A stretch of DNA of 64,000 nt from positions 186,001 to 250,000 of the forward strand of contig OX337236.1 in the NCBI GenBank assembly GCA_946965045.2, read 5' to 3'. Positions 39,269 through 50,187 of this stretch are shown here, piece by piece. Under the pieces are notes generated by a model. It had not been told where the DNA came from. It did not search any database and worked only from the letters and a program-made list of their open reading frames with translations. A program made the position numbers and the translations under genes. This DNA comes from Epithemia pelagica. Taxonomy: Eukaryota > Bacillariophyta > Bacillariophyceae > Surirellales > Surirellaceae. Numbering within the stretch: position 1 is the first letter of the stretch; every line of letters starts with the position of its first letter.

Positions 39269-40493
39269 CTATTCCAGGAGTACCGCAACCACCAAGGCTA
39301 CCGTGCCAAACAAAATGAATCCAATAGCCCCCATAAAGTCTATCATGGTTGGCACATTCATCCCATTGTCGCTGTCGTCATTGTACGACACGTTTTTGCC
39401 AGAGTCACGCAAATGCCCGGAACCCCATTTCGCAATCCCGCACCACAAGGGCATGCCCAAAAGGCACCAACCAAGAGTGCCAAGCATATGTGACATGAAA
39501 AAGGTTTCGTCCTCGCTAGCGTCGTCCACGTCATCACTTTGATCCGTTGTGGTAGTCGACATGGTCCGTGAAACGGAAAATAGCAATGGCTGGGACTCGG
39601 ATGCCTTGCCTTCTTGGTAGTCTCTTGTTCTATTAGTTGCCGTATCTCCCGAGGCTTGTGAAAAAAGGGCATCAGGTGTATGAGGACGTACCAGTCTCAA
39701 AAAGGCTTGTCCATGACATCCCAGAAACAGCACGCCGGGTGCAATGTAGGCCAACGAAGAGCCTGTAATGCTTCCCACAATCGACAAGACTACACCCACG
39801 TCTCCAACCAAAATGGTGGGTATCATGGCGACGACATAGAGTCCCACGGTCCATGGCACGTACCCTTGTTCGGGTTGGGCTTGATGATGAATGCGATTCA
39901 AGTGGGGCAATCGGACTTGGTCACCGCGTGACAAGCGCTGAAAAAGCATACAAATATGACGGGCCACAAAGGATTCCATGGGATACACCAGCATCATGTG
40001 AACACCAAGAACAAGCGAAGACGCCCTGGTGATCCAAGAATCGGATGGGAGTCGTTTCAAAATATCACCCGACAAAGCATCGCCATAGGCTAGATATCCC
40101 CCAACTCCAAAAATCATTGTCAAGATTCCAGTTAGTATCATGGTGGATTTACTGACCAGCGACCAACGTTGAAGTGTGGGTCTTTCCAAACTATCCGAAA
40201 CCAGAAATGCCGCATGTTGACACACAAAGGCAAAGGAGAACACGCCCACTCCAACAAAGATGGTGTTCCAACGTACTAGATTGTCAGGGGATGTAACAAT
40301 TGTCATGAGACCTCCCGACTCTTCGATGGATTTTTGAATAGGAGCAACAGACAATATCAAGACCACAAAACTTATATCCAAGAGAATGGATATGCTGGAG
40401 AACTTGACCAAGCTTGTCCCATATCCTTTTGACAGCTAATCGGAAGCAAGATACAGAGAGTAAAGACAAGTAATACACGAGCTTTGGTATGTT
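39269..40493 (-). pseudogene. AAAP/SLC38-type transporter paralogue 3, 5'-truncated and frameshifted
   Basis: Reading from the right, homology to paralogue 2 begins abruptly at about 40493 in a frame matching its fifth-sixth helix (VLLVFTLCILLPISCQKD). At about 40415 the frame shifts (GATATGGGACAAGC where paralogue 2 has GATAAGACAAGC). From 40411 the remaining 380 codons are open to TAG 39271-39269, including ESQPLL and the C-terminal helices LGWCLLGMPLWCGIAKW and AIGFILFGTVALVVAV. The first four helices and the GAGIVGTPY signature are missing; the flank beyond 40493 shows no similarity. An expressed fragment from ATG 40411 is possible but unlikely to transport. Confidence 0.8.
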
Positions 40494-40781
40494 CTTGTGG
40501 TCGACCGAAGATCCGGTCTAGTGGTTGTTGTTGTTGTCCTTGTCGCTTGCTCGTTCAGTCGGTTTCGTCGGGTTGGTGGGTTGTTCCCCCGCTGAGCTAG
40601 AACGTCGAAGTAGCCTGTAATCTGCGTCACTGAAGGTGCAACGAATCTGGCTCAGAGGCGATATGAGCAGTCGGAGAAGAATAAAATAACCTTGAGAAAC
40701 TGAGTTGCGAAGAAGATACGACCAGCAATTTCACGATGGTCTAATTGCACAGCAGCAAGTTAAAGGTGTTCCCAAATGGTA

Positions 40782-43700
40782 CTACCCATCAAACATGTCA
40801 CCGGCCATGGTTCGTTCCAGCTTCTTGTCGGGTCCTTCTGGAAGGGGCGGGACAATCACGGTAGATTCACCCCTGGTTTGGACGAGCGCTTCCAAACCAG
40901 CCAATTGAGATTCCAAAAATCGAGAATGTTCGTCCAACCGTTCTCGCATCCGAATCAAGTGTTCCACCTTGCCTCGCTTGCAATAATCGGTCAAGATTTC
41001 AATGTACTTGGTGGGAATGACCTTGACTCCAAACCGGCGACTAATTTGCATGCATTCGCGAGCTCCTGGTTTGCGTCGAGGTACCTTGACCTGCTCTTTG
41101 AGTGTTTCGGATTCCGCGCTCGTCGTGTTGGCGGCGGTGGTGATCGGTGTAGCCGTCATCGTTGTTGCAGTGGGCACGGATGCCACTGCTACCGCGGCGG
41201 AGCCATCCGATGTGGTGGTCGTCGTGGTAGCCTCGGTTGATATCCCCGGTAGCGATGCCACCGTTGCAGTGGTTGTGGTGTCCAGACCTGTGGTCGCAAC
41301 CGATGTACTCGTAGATGGTTCTTTTACGGGTGGTGCGCCCGGCACTGGGATCGGATCGTTCGGGTCAGCCACTGGCTCTCCTTCCAATGGCATTGGAACA
41401 TCCTCAGAAATAGTCGATGCTGCGATTGCAATATCCATTTCAGTCAGTACATCTTGTTCCGGAGTGTCGGCAGTTTCTTCGACCTTGACAGCAGGCGCCG
41501 TTATCGAGGATCGTTTGGAAGACGAACTCCGTTCTGGTGGAGAGGATTTCTTGCTTCCACTATTTGACACAGAGGATCGTCGGCTTGGATGCTGATGAAG
41601 TTTCAAGTGTTGTTCTCCTTCGTCAATTTCGTCATGAAAGGAACTGCGCTTTACGGTGCGACCACTACGACTGACAATGACTGGTGTGGGAGCTGGAACT
41701 GCCTGCACAGTAGCAGAGCTCTTTCCAGCATGCGTATTCGTGGTCGTTGTAAAAGACGAGGACCGGCCCACTGAGGAAGATCGGCCTCCTCCTCGTTGTG
41801 GCGACATGAATCGTCCATCCGAAGAACGAACGGGAGGCTTGGATTGCTTGCGGGGAGGAGACGGCGAAGGTTTGTTCTTGGGCGGCCGGCCGCGTTTCCG
41901 TCCTGTTCCCTTTTTGGGACTACTACTACTACTGGGAGCAGCAGCATTGGCATTCTTGGGTGGTCGGCCTCGACGACGGCGGGGTGGTTCCTCCTCTTCT
42001 TGAAGGACACGCGATGATTTACGAGAGGGAGAGGATACGCGCGACGACATTGTCTTGGAGGAGGATACTGTGGAAGAAGCTGGTCGTCCAACCTTGGAAG
42101 GATGAGACGATGAAGGTCGTCCCACCTTTCTCTTGGTGGTAATGGTGGTGGAGGGCTGGGTTACCGCCTTTTGTTTGGACTTGGCCAATGTGCAGGAAGG
42201 ACAATACCACTTGTCCAGCGTCGGAATCTCAGTCAGTGGAGGATCCAGGCAGTAAATGTGATACTCATCGTCACACTCGTCACAGAGCAAGAGTTTGTCT
42301 TGATCTCGTTTCCCAAAGCATTTGCGGCAGCCGCAAAAGCAGCAAATCACAATGGATGGATCGTCCAAACAAAAGCCGCATCGAGGTTCATCTTGTTCAC
42401 CCGTACTTGCTGCTCGATTCTCATCCTCGCCAACAGTGGAGGAAGACGGCTTTGTTTCTCCCGATGGGGCCTCTCCATCACCATCGGTATCCGTAATGGT
42501 ACCCTCCACGAGTGTTTCCGTACTGGAGGTATCCTCCGATGGATGCACTTCATCGGATTGCCAGTTTCGTGCTGGTACCAGCTGTGGATCGTACAATGTG
42601 GGTTGTTTTCGGTGGCGCTTTCCTCGACCCCTTTGTTCGGGTGACTCGACCTGGCCCGTCCATGTATTGGACAGTTTGGACAGCTCCAAATTGCGTTTCT
42701 TGTTGTTGCTGTTGGTAGTACTGCGTAGTGAAGAATCCATCGGCTGGTTGTCATCTTGGGATGGTGACGCACTCCGTGGTTTGGAATCCACCACAACAAC
42801 AGGCGCATCTTTGTTTGAGTTTGTAGCCTCGGTTGCGTCCACCTCCATGGATTCCGTATCGTTTGGCGGTTTCTCCGTACTAGGTTGTTGTTGTGATTCG
42901 GGAGCGTCCACGTCCATAGATTCCTTAGGGTCCGCCTGTTTCTCTGTTATAATAGGTTGTTTTGATTCGGGAGCCTTTTCTGCATCGACGGGGCTCGTGT
43001 CATTCGTAGGAGGTCTTCTATCCAGGTTCGGTTGTTGGACGTTGTTGGAGGTATCCTTGGCCGTCTCTTCCTTGTCCTCCTCGACAGTAGTCTTGTCCTG
43101 GTCGGCAGCTTTTGCCTCGGGGTCATCCTTTGTTTCCGAGACTCTTGTTGACGGCTGGGAGGCAGAAGTCTTGTCGTTATCGTTGTTATCATCGTTGGTC
43201 TTCACTTTAGAATCCACTACAGCATCCTCGTTGGTGGATTCTGCTGATGTGGGTGCAGTAAAGTCCTTGTGCTCGGCCAAAAGAGGCTGCGCGACTGGTT
43301 CCTCGACTGCCGCATTTTCTTGGACGTTGCCGTCTGGATTGGAGCTTTGAAGAGCCGTCGTGGTATCCTCTTTCTTTGGCGGGTCCTTTTGTTGTTGCGG
43401 TTGCAGCGTTGCCCCTTGCGTTCCCTGTTCTTGCACTTGTTCGGACGACTGCTCCGAAACTGTTGTTGTTGTTGTTTTCTCCACCACCGGTTCTACCTTC
43501 TCTTTCTCCTGATCTTGCCTATTCCTTTCTGTTTCTTCCTTGTCTTCTCCTTCCTTTGGTGGTTGTGGTGGTTGTTCTTGTGGTACCTGTTCTTGTTGTG
43601 GTTGTGGTCGATGCGTATTGCGTTTGCGTCGTTGAATGCCATTGCGCAACCGGGCCATTAATCGAACGGCGGCGGCGGAATCACGTCGTTTTTTGCTATT

Positions 43701-44052
43701 TTTGGGTTCGCTGGACAAGACACAATAGGCACATTTCCATTCGCCGACAGAAGGAAATTCGGTCAAGACGGGACGGACACAGGGCAAATGAAAGACACGA
43801 GGACAGGTTGTACACGCCAACAACCGGCGAATCGTTGTGCCATTGTCGTCGTCTAGGGTTGTTTCTTGTTCCAAACAAACATTGCAAACGGTTTCTTTTG
43901 CTTCCTTTTCGGTTTGTTTTGGTTGTGCGGGAGGCTGGGTCGTTGACGTGGCGGTTGGAGCAGGATTCTTCCTTGGGTGGACCGTTGTTGTTGTATCTTG
44001 TTTCTCCTCCTCATGGTAGTCTTCAGTGTGTTCGGTTGTCTCCATTTCATCC

Positions 44053-44108
<56 letters not shown>

Positions 44109-44522
44109 ATCCTCTTCTTCTTCTTCTTCTTCTTCTTCTTCTTCATCGTCGTCTTCCTTGTCATTCTCCGTTTCCTCTTCTTCTCCTTTGGGATTATCTT
44201 GGTCGACCGTCTCTGTATCTTCTTCTTCTTCTCCTTCGTCTTGTTGTTCTTGTCGTACCTTATCGAGTAAGTATTGATAAAAATGAATGGCATGTTCGGC
44301 ATTGGATTTGCGACCAGGTCCCGTTTTGGGATGCCACTTGTATTTGGTTTGCAATTGCGTCAACGTCGATTCCAAAATCTGTACAGCTTGTGCTTTGGAT
44401 CCCAATCCAGCCAAGACGGCATCTTCCCATTCGTGCCATTCGTTGGGACGAGGCGCCGCACACAAGTACTTTTTGGTGGTCGTCGTTGTTGCATTCGTAT
44501 TAGTGTTGGCACCATGGGACAT
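40782..44522 (-). CDS. Double PHD-finger, AT-hook chromatin protein (1246 aa)
   Basis: ATG 44522-44520; the frame is open further upstream but without ATG. An N-terminal conserved-looking helical block (NEWHEWEDAVLAGLGSKAQA, about residues 26-105) is followed by acidic and poly-Asn (AAC)18 tracts. PHD 1 at about 209-265: CNVCLEQETT, LLACTTCPRVFHLPCVRPVL, WKCAYC. A long low-complexity linker with repeated PESKQP, TEKP and ESMxVDA segments follows. PHD 2 at about 712-780 has an inserted Cys-rich loop (CCFCGCRKCFGKRDQDK), then LLLCDECDDEYHIYCLDPPL and WYCPSC. Three AT-hook-like KVGRP/RRGRPPKN/KRGRPPKN motifs lie at about 790-880. PHD fingers read histone H3 tails and AT hooks bind the minor groove, so a nuclear chromatin reader is inferred. 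Confidence 0.85.
44055..44108 (-). repeat. (AAC)n microsatellite encoding poly-Asn in the PHD protein
   Basis: Pure GTT on the plus strand, translated as about 18 Asn on the minus strand, followed by a GAA/GAG tract for poly-Glu (about 44110-44150). Confidence 0.95.
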
Positions 44523-46291
44523 GGTGGCGGTCAATGATTGGAGAGGGAATGCGTAGGTATAGTCTTTGGGATACAGCAGGTACCAGAAACCAGAATGCCG
44601 TCGTGTATGTGCTTCCCATGGCGAAGCCACAGGGGCGCTGTAGAATGCAGCAGTCGCACATCCGGATATGGAACCCGCTATAAAAGGTGGAAGGACGAAA
44701 AGGTGTACCTAGTCTACCTAGTTTTCATAATTTTCATTAGACTCGTTGAGTATGGACGACTTCGCTGAGTTTGTCAGACCCAGAAGCGCCAACAACAGCT
44801 GGAACAAACGAAAAAAAAGCAGTTCACATGTATCTGTATAGTGTTGGACCCTGGAGGAACCACGGGAATAGCGTAAAACACACTGGTAAACCACGGTTTT
44901 TGTAGCCACAGCGTCGACCACAAAAAGGACCTGTAGAACAATGGCAAGCCATGGTGACCATGCATGGATGGAAGCCGTCACATTCACCCATCCTCACATC
45001 CTGTTCGGCATCAGATGTGTATATAATAATAAGGCAACCCGTCGACATTGTCTGATCCACCAAGAAGAAACCCAGACGTCGTAAGGACCCATTGTAGAAT
45101 CTCAGTGCCTCACCCGGCCGTGCACGGTGGTCGCTCCATGATCGCCACATAACTACCTACCTAGAGGTAGTGTGGGTACCAGCCGAGTGGTAAGGACACT
45201 CTTCGGTGCGTGGTCGGATTTTGGTGTCTACTGTGAGGGTCCAGGCTTCGATTCCATCACAATCGCGTCATGTGTTGGGTTGGGAGGGCCATTTCCAGGG
45301 CCCAGAAAAAAGGTCATCTGTGTCTGGCCCTCGTGCTGCTGTTCCTCCTCGTCGAAATGGCACCAGGGCAGTCGGTCGAGTATCGGCCCACCGCGTAGAA
45401 GCGGGGTTCCGGTGCCGCGGCAGCTCTGAAGAATAGATTCGATCCTTTTTTCGGTAGTGTGGGTTCTTTCGGGATCGCGGCATGTATTCCCAGTAGCTTG
45501 GAGGGAATAGAAACGTAGTAGAAGAGAAACAATGGACTGGGAACTGGGACTACGGGCTAGGGACTATAGGGGAACGGGGAGGGATACGAGTACGAGTCAA
45601 CACGAACTGTGAATGAGCACGAATGAGTACGTCTGGAACTAGGGTGTCTATGGTGGGTAGAAGTACATACTCCATAGTGTGAAACATGACGCCTAATGCT
45701 ATTCCCAGAAATCTTAGTCTCCCCATCCCAACCTCTTTCTCTTTCCTGTTATTCCTACTCGTATTGCATTACTTGTTTCTACGATACAGGATCCAGGTCC
45801 AGTTCTATTTCTATTTCTATTCCCAAAAATGAACGACAAACGAGAATCTACCTACTTCCTAAACACATTTACTCCGAAGCAGTTAACAGCAATCCTAATG
45901 CTATTCCCAGAGATCTTCCACGCCCAATCCCAACCTCTTTCTCTTTCCTTTTTCTCCTACTCGTATTGTATTACTTGTTTCTACCATCCAGGATCCAGGC
46001 GCAGTTCTATTTCTATTCCCAAAAATGAACGACAAACGAGAATCTACCTACTTCCTAAACGCATTTACTCCGAAGCAACTGAATGATGTATCAGAAGATT
46101 CCTTCCTGCTATGCAAGTGAAAATGGCTCAATCCAAAGACTGCCGGAGGCTGGCTGCTTTCATCTAGAGACGAACCATCCCTTGTTGTTCCCTTCATAAA
46201 AAAAGTTTCCTCAAAGCTTCATCGCCTCCAAATTGCAGACGTATAGTTGGTGCTACTTGAATATTTGGAAGTTCGTTGCCGAAACAAAACC
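44523..46291. other. Long gene-free region with a 202-bp tandem duplication
   Basis: 1769 bp between the divergent PHD (-) and multi-pass membrane protein (+) genes. The right half holds a two-copy repeat (45692-46085). Near 45178-45265 an AGCCGAGTGGTAAGG and a GCTTCGATTCC resemble tRNA promoter boxes but no cloverleaf forms. No gene recognised. Confidence 0.5.
45692..46085. repeat. Tandem duplication, 202-bp period, 2 copies
   Basis: CCTAATGCTATTCCCAGA starts at 45692 and 45894; shared blocks include CCCAACCTCTTTCTCTTTCC, TTCTATTTCTATTCCCAAAA and CGAGAATCTACCTACTTCCT. Copies differ at scattered bases and by a short CTATTT slip. Apparent ORFs inside (45696-46086) are artefacts of the repeat. 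Confidence 0.9.
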
Positions 46292-47373
46292 ATGGTTCCC
46301 CCCTCGACTCTATTCCGGGCCTGGAGTAAGTTCTTCAAGTATAAGAGGAGAAAGGAACGTGATATGGATTTGCAGAGTTCTCACATCGGAAGGACCAATG
46401 AAAAGTGGTCTTTCTCTTCATTCTTTATTGTTCCGTTACAATCATGGGATATTTTCTCCAGTTCCATCTTGAGTCGATTGGACACCAAGAGAAACTGCTC
46501 GATTACCAGTTGACCATTTTCTTCCTCTACCTTTACTTTCGTATCGTGCTCCATGCTATTACTCATCAAGTCCTCAAGTCGACCAGTCCCATTTATGCCA
46601 ACATGCCTGACGGCCTTCAGCGTGACTGCGCCTTTATGTGCGTCGACGGTCCCTCCTTTTTTATGTGGATGCCCCTAACGCTCTATCTGGTGGTGGTCAT
46701 TCTCCACGAACAAAATCTCCAAGCTGTTTCCATGCGAGTGGGACCGCTCCTTTACGTTGGATCCGTCGCGTACCAGTTGGATCGTTTGTTTCACTTGTTC
46801 AACGTGTTTCGTGTGGATCGTTTGATCCGTCACTCTCTCACCTGCATATGGATGTTGTTGGTGTTGGAATGGACCCCTGAGTCGTTTCGGGATTACTCCT
46901 TTATTATGTTTGCCTTTACAATGGATATTTGTGCGGGACGAGTAACCAGCTTATGGTTTTTGGTGGCTCGCTTAGCACGACGCCATGCTCGCCAATGCAC
47001 AGCATCCATAACGAGTTGGGAGCTCGATGCAGCAAGTGACGGTGCTGACCAAGTCCTGATCCCCCGCTCTCCCCAGCGCATGGCGTTGTATGGGAGATTG
47101 CTGTACAGGTATGAGATTTTGACCAGTTTCGTGGCCCCAGTTATTTTGGAAAGCATTTATTTGTATCGGTACAATGATGAGATTCACTTGATGTGGAAAA
47201 TTATGGTCTTCCCGATGATGGCCGTGTATCTTACCTTGGACAAGGCCATTTGGGACAACTTTTCCAAGTTTTCCAAAGAAAGTTACTGGCTGCATTTGTT
47301 GCGCTCGCCTCCCCCCGAAAGCCACCCAAAAGACGACCAGAATGAGAAGAAAGATACTACCACTTCTTCGTAG
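46292..47373 (+). CDS. Multi-pass membrane protein, unrecognised family, 2 exons (333 aa)
   Basis: ATG 46292 opens an 11-codon exon 1 (46292-46325) ending at a perfect GTAAGT donor; intron 46326-46405 ends GAAAAG, and exon 2 runs 46406-47373. The splice creates MVPPSTLFRAWMVFLFILYC, giving a sensible first membrane helix, which exon 2 alone lacks. About six further hydrophobic segments follow (DYQLTIFFLYLYFRIVLHAI, MPLTLYLVVVILHEQ, LTCIWMLLVLEW, FIMFAFTMDI). The tail is hydrophilic (HPKDDQNEKKDTTTSS), probably cytoplasmic. Layout with conserved His and Asp in membrane helices recalls TLC-type lipid enzymes, but not firmly enough to name. Confidence 0.65.
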
Positions 47374-48429
47374 GACAGTGATAGTACGGCAACAACCGAC
47401 TGGAATTCTTCGAGTCGAGCTATCCGCATTGACGACATTTTGGAAGAACCCAGTGATTTTCTTCCGGCATAGAGCAACGATGCCCTTGCATACCTGCAGC
47501 GTGTGATAGCTTGAGCCATCAGGCCGCCATGAACACCGAGTCCTCTCCTGTTGTTGTTGTGGGCTCTGTTGGCGGTAGCCGTGAAACTGGAATTAAACCA
47601 TGTATAGTAAAAAGAACATATCGATTCATGTAGCACCGAATATTTTCATCTTATTGATTGTTTGTCGTATGAGAGTGCCGTGTAGTTCTGAGCATCCACC
47701 TCCCTCTCCGACATGGTGCAGAAAACTTGACGATGGCTGTGAATGCGAATGACAGCATATTTGCTTATTTTATGCCGCGCGGCCTTTTTGGCGAGAGAGT
47801 TGAGGCCGACGTGCGCGCAAAAACTATACTGGCGCGCAGCGGAAATGTGACTCGGGACATGGGTTCCCGGACTCAAGTAAGATCGAATCTATGGTTTCCA
47901 AAATATAACTATGTCGTGAACGGAAGTTGTACGAGTATAGTTGTATGGGACGAATTCATAGTTGTAACAAAATCATCTTGTAATCATCAGATTGGCCAAA
48001 CAGCGCGCCGAGGAATAATACTTATATAACAAGCGGTCGTTGTCGTGGTATATGAACAACCGGATGGGGGTGTCTCTATTGTTTGTGGTATGTTAAGCAT
48101 ACGACGAACACAACGTGAAGTGGGACGAATGCACGTCCGCATTGGATTCTGGGGCCAACGATCAATACCATACCCAATACCTATTCCTAATAGCGAGTTT
48201 CATCTGGACTCCCTTCCCCAGCTTAAATCGAGAGAAGCCAATCGCAATGCCCTGTCCCTAGTAGTATACACTGGTAGCTCCTCATCCATTATAACAATAG
48301 AGAACAAGGATGCGTCTGGTGACCACTCTTCTGATCTGGATGTAGAATGTAGAATGTAGATAGGTGCTTGGCCCATTCCGCTGTCCAAGTTCGAGTTCCA
48401 GTACCATTTTCCCTTCTCATCCTCTCTTG
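47374..48429. other. Intergenic region between convergent genes
   Basis: 1056 bp between the multi-pass protein (+) and the methyltransferase (-). No gene or repeat recognised; the only frames are short and biased. Confidence 0.5.
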
Positions 48430-49890
48430 CTAAGTCGTGCCAGACGATGCGGATTGCAAGCTTTGCTGGACCCGATTCAACCATGTTTGTTGCATGGCCG
48501 GTGTCAAGACGGGCGGGGTTTGCAAAGTGGCCGAGACTTGATTACACGGGGTCGCAAACAAGGACGCCGAGGAAAGTTGATCGACGACTTGGACCACCTT
48601 TGGGTTCATGGAATCGCGATTGGGGCCACATCGGTAGGGGTAGAGTAAATGGGCATGTTCCGGCAAGGCCAAGACTTGAGGGTTGACAAAGACTTTGAGA
48701 GTCAACCAAACATGTTGGGCATTGTAATTCTTGCCATCCGGTCCAAACTGATCCTTCATCGTAAGTTCTTGTCGGGCCCAGCTCCGGACTTGATCCGTCA
48801 AGGATCGACTGAATTCAAAGCCGTACGATTCGTACTTGAGAATCCACCAGTCATCGGTATGGACTTCGACATGATGCCATCCACCCCAACGACTACTCGT
48901 GACAAACAAGAGAGCCGCCTTGCGCATGGTCGAAATGTAATTGTAATGATAATTGACACCCACATGCTACAATAGTATAGTTCGTAGGATGGAGAGTCGA
49001 GAAACCAAACAGAAACACGAGAATAAAAGAGAAACAGTGAACCATTCCCCACCACAAAGGGCAGGCAACAACAAGAGATTTGTCAGAGAGCCAAACGATT
49101 GATATACACGCACTGATAGAATCCGAGACATACAACAACACGGTCTGGCTGCTATCCATACTCGTAGAATAGATAGATAGATAGATCCACAAGGCCAACA
49201 ACAACACAATGGAACCACCACAACACAACCTACCTCCAAAAATTCCACGGCCCAGGCGGCATCGTACGTATCTTTCGGCCACCAGGGCCCTCGCGAATAA
49301 TCATGTTCGACCATTTGGGTCGTTCGATCGGGCAAGAGGGTCCGTTCGTAGGCATCGTGCGAGCCTTCCACACAGAGCGTGTGGGCAATGCCATGATCCA
49401 AAAACCACGAGGACGAAATGCCGCGTCCACATCCAATGTCCATGACGGATCGGACATTCAAGTCTTGCATCATGTGGGTCCAGGTATTGGGACTCACGCC
49501 ATGACCATCGTATTGGGTAAAGCCGCCCAAATGAGACTTGTCTCCGGCACCGCCATAAATTTCCCGTTTTGCATCGACATTGTCCGATGACGTCTTGTCC
49601 TCGACGCGAATACTGGGTAAATTCGGAACCGTGCCTTGCGGAATCAGCAACGGATTGGCCTTTCGATTATTCGTAGTGCGAGAGGATCCTTGGCGAACAC
49701 TATTCTTACTAGTAGTGCTGGGATCCGTCAGGAGGGCCGTCAGGGTAGAGACATCTTGTTGGCTTTGTAAGACAGAGTCGAGACACACCACAGCCATTAA
49801 AACCAAGGCCAAAAAGACCAGGATAATGACAGCCTTTTTGTTGTTCGAGGTCATGCCATTCGAAAGTTTGGAGGTTCGAGGCGCCGCCAT
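48430..49890 (-). CDS. Type II membrane class I SAM-dependent methyltransferase, 2 exons (397 aa)
   Basis: Exon 1 49890-49234, intron 48967-49233 (GTAGGT...TGTAG), exon 2 48966-48430, joining AVEFLE to HVGVNYHY. One membrane anchor (KAVIILVFLALVLMAVVCLD) near the N-terminus and a disordered stem are followed by the methyltransferase domain: SVMDIGCGRGISSSWFLDHG (SAM-binding motif I), TLCVEGSHDAY (acidic loop), YDAAWAVEFLEHV and RKAALLFVTSSRWGGWHHVE. The layout of anchor, stem and domain suggests the Golgi or ER lumen, modifying a glycan or small molecule; the substrate is unknown. Upstream, 297 bp separate it from the divergent DUS2 gene. Confidence 0.83.
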
Positions 49891-50187
49891 GGTGATGGTG
49901 ATTGTCTTGGTTGTTGTTTTGCGAGAAAGAGATCCGGGAGCGCACTCTCTCGTCCAAAGTCGGACGAGGGCTTTTCCAAACGATCTCTATGCTCTCCGCC
50001 GGCCGCTCCTTTCACGCAGTCGCATTTGGCGGTCGCTCTTTTTGGAAGCAGATGGGTCGCTGTGAAATCGGGGACCATGAGCCGCACCCGTCCAAAGAAT
50101 CATCACACACACTCTCTCTCTCTACTCACCACCTCCGAGACAGAGAGAAGAGAATACACAACTCTCTCTCTCTCTCTCTGATGTACC
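49891..50187. promoter_or_regulatory. Compact divergent promoter, methyltransferase / DUS2
   Basis: 297 bp between two ATGs. Pyrimidine-rich CT runs (50106-50124 and 50160-50179) precede the DUS2 start. An ATG at 50181 opens an 11-codon upstream frame (ATG TAC CAT...TGA) overlapping the DUS2 start in another frame. Confidence 0.55.

Noticed and set aside
43977-44277. Poly-Val/Phe hydrophobic frames opposite the PHD protein
   Set aside because: They arise from translating GTT and CTT runs; the minus frame contains two PHD fingers and is the real gene.
45178-45265. tRNA-like A and B box sequences (AGCCGAGTGGTAAGG and GCTTCGATTCC)
   Set aside because: The stems of a cloverleaf do not pair, especially the T arm, so no functional tRNA is supported.
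45829-46086. 85-codon frame with ATG
   Set aside because: It lies across the 202-bp duplication and consists of the repeated sequence; no protein character.
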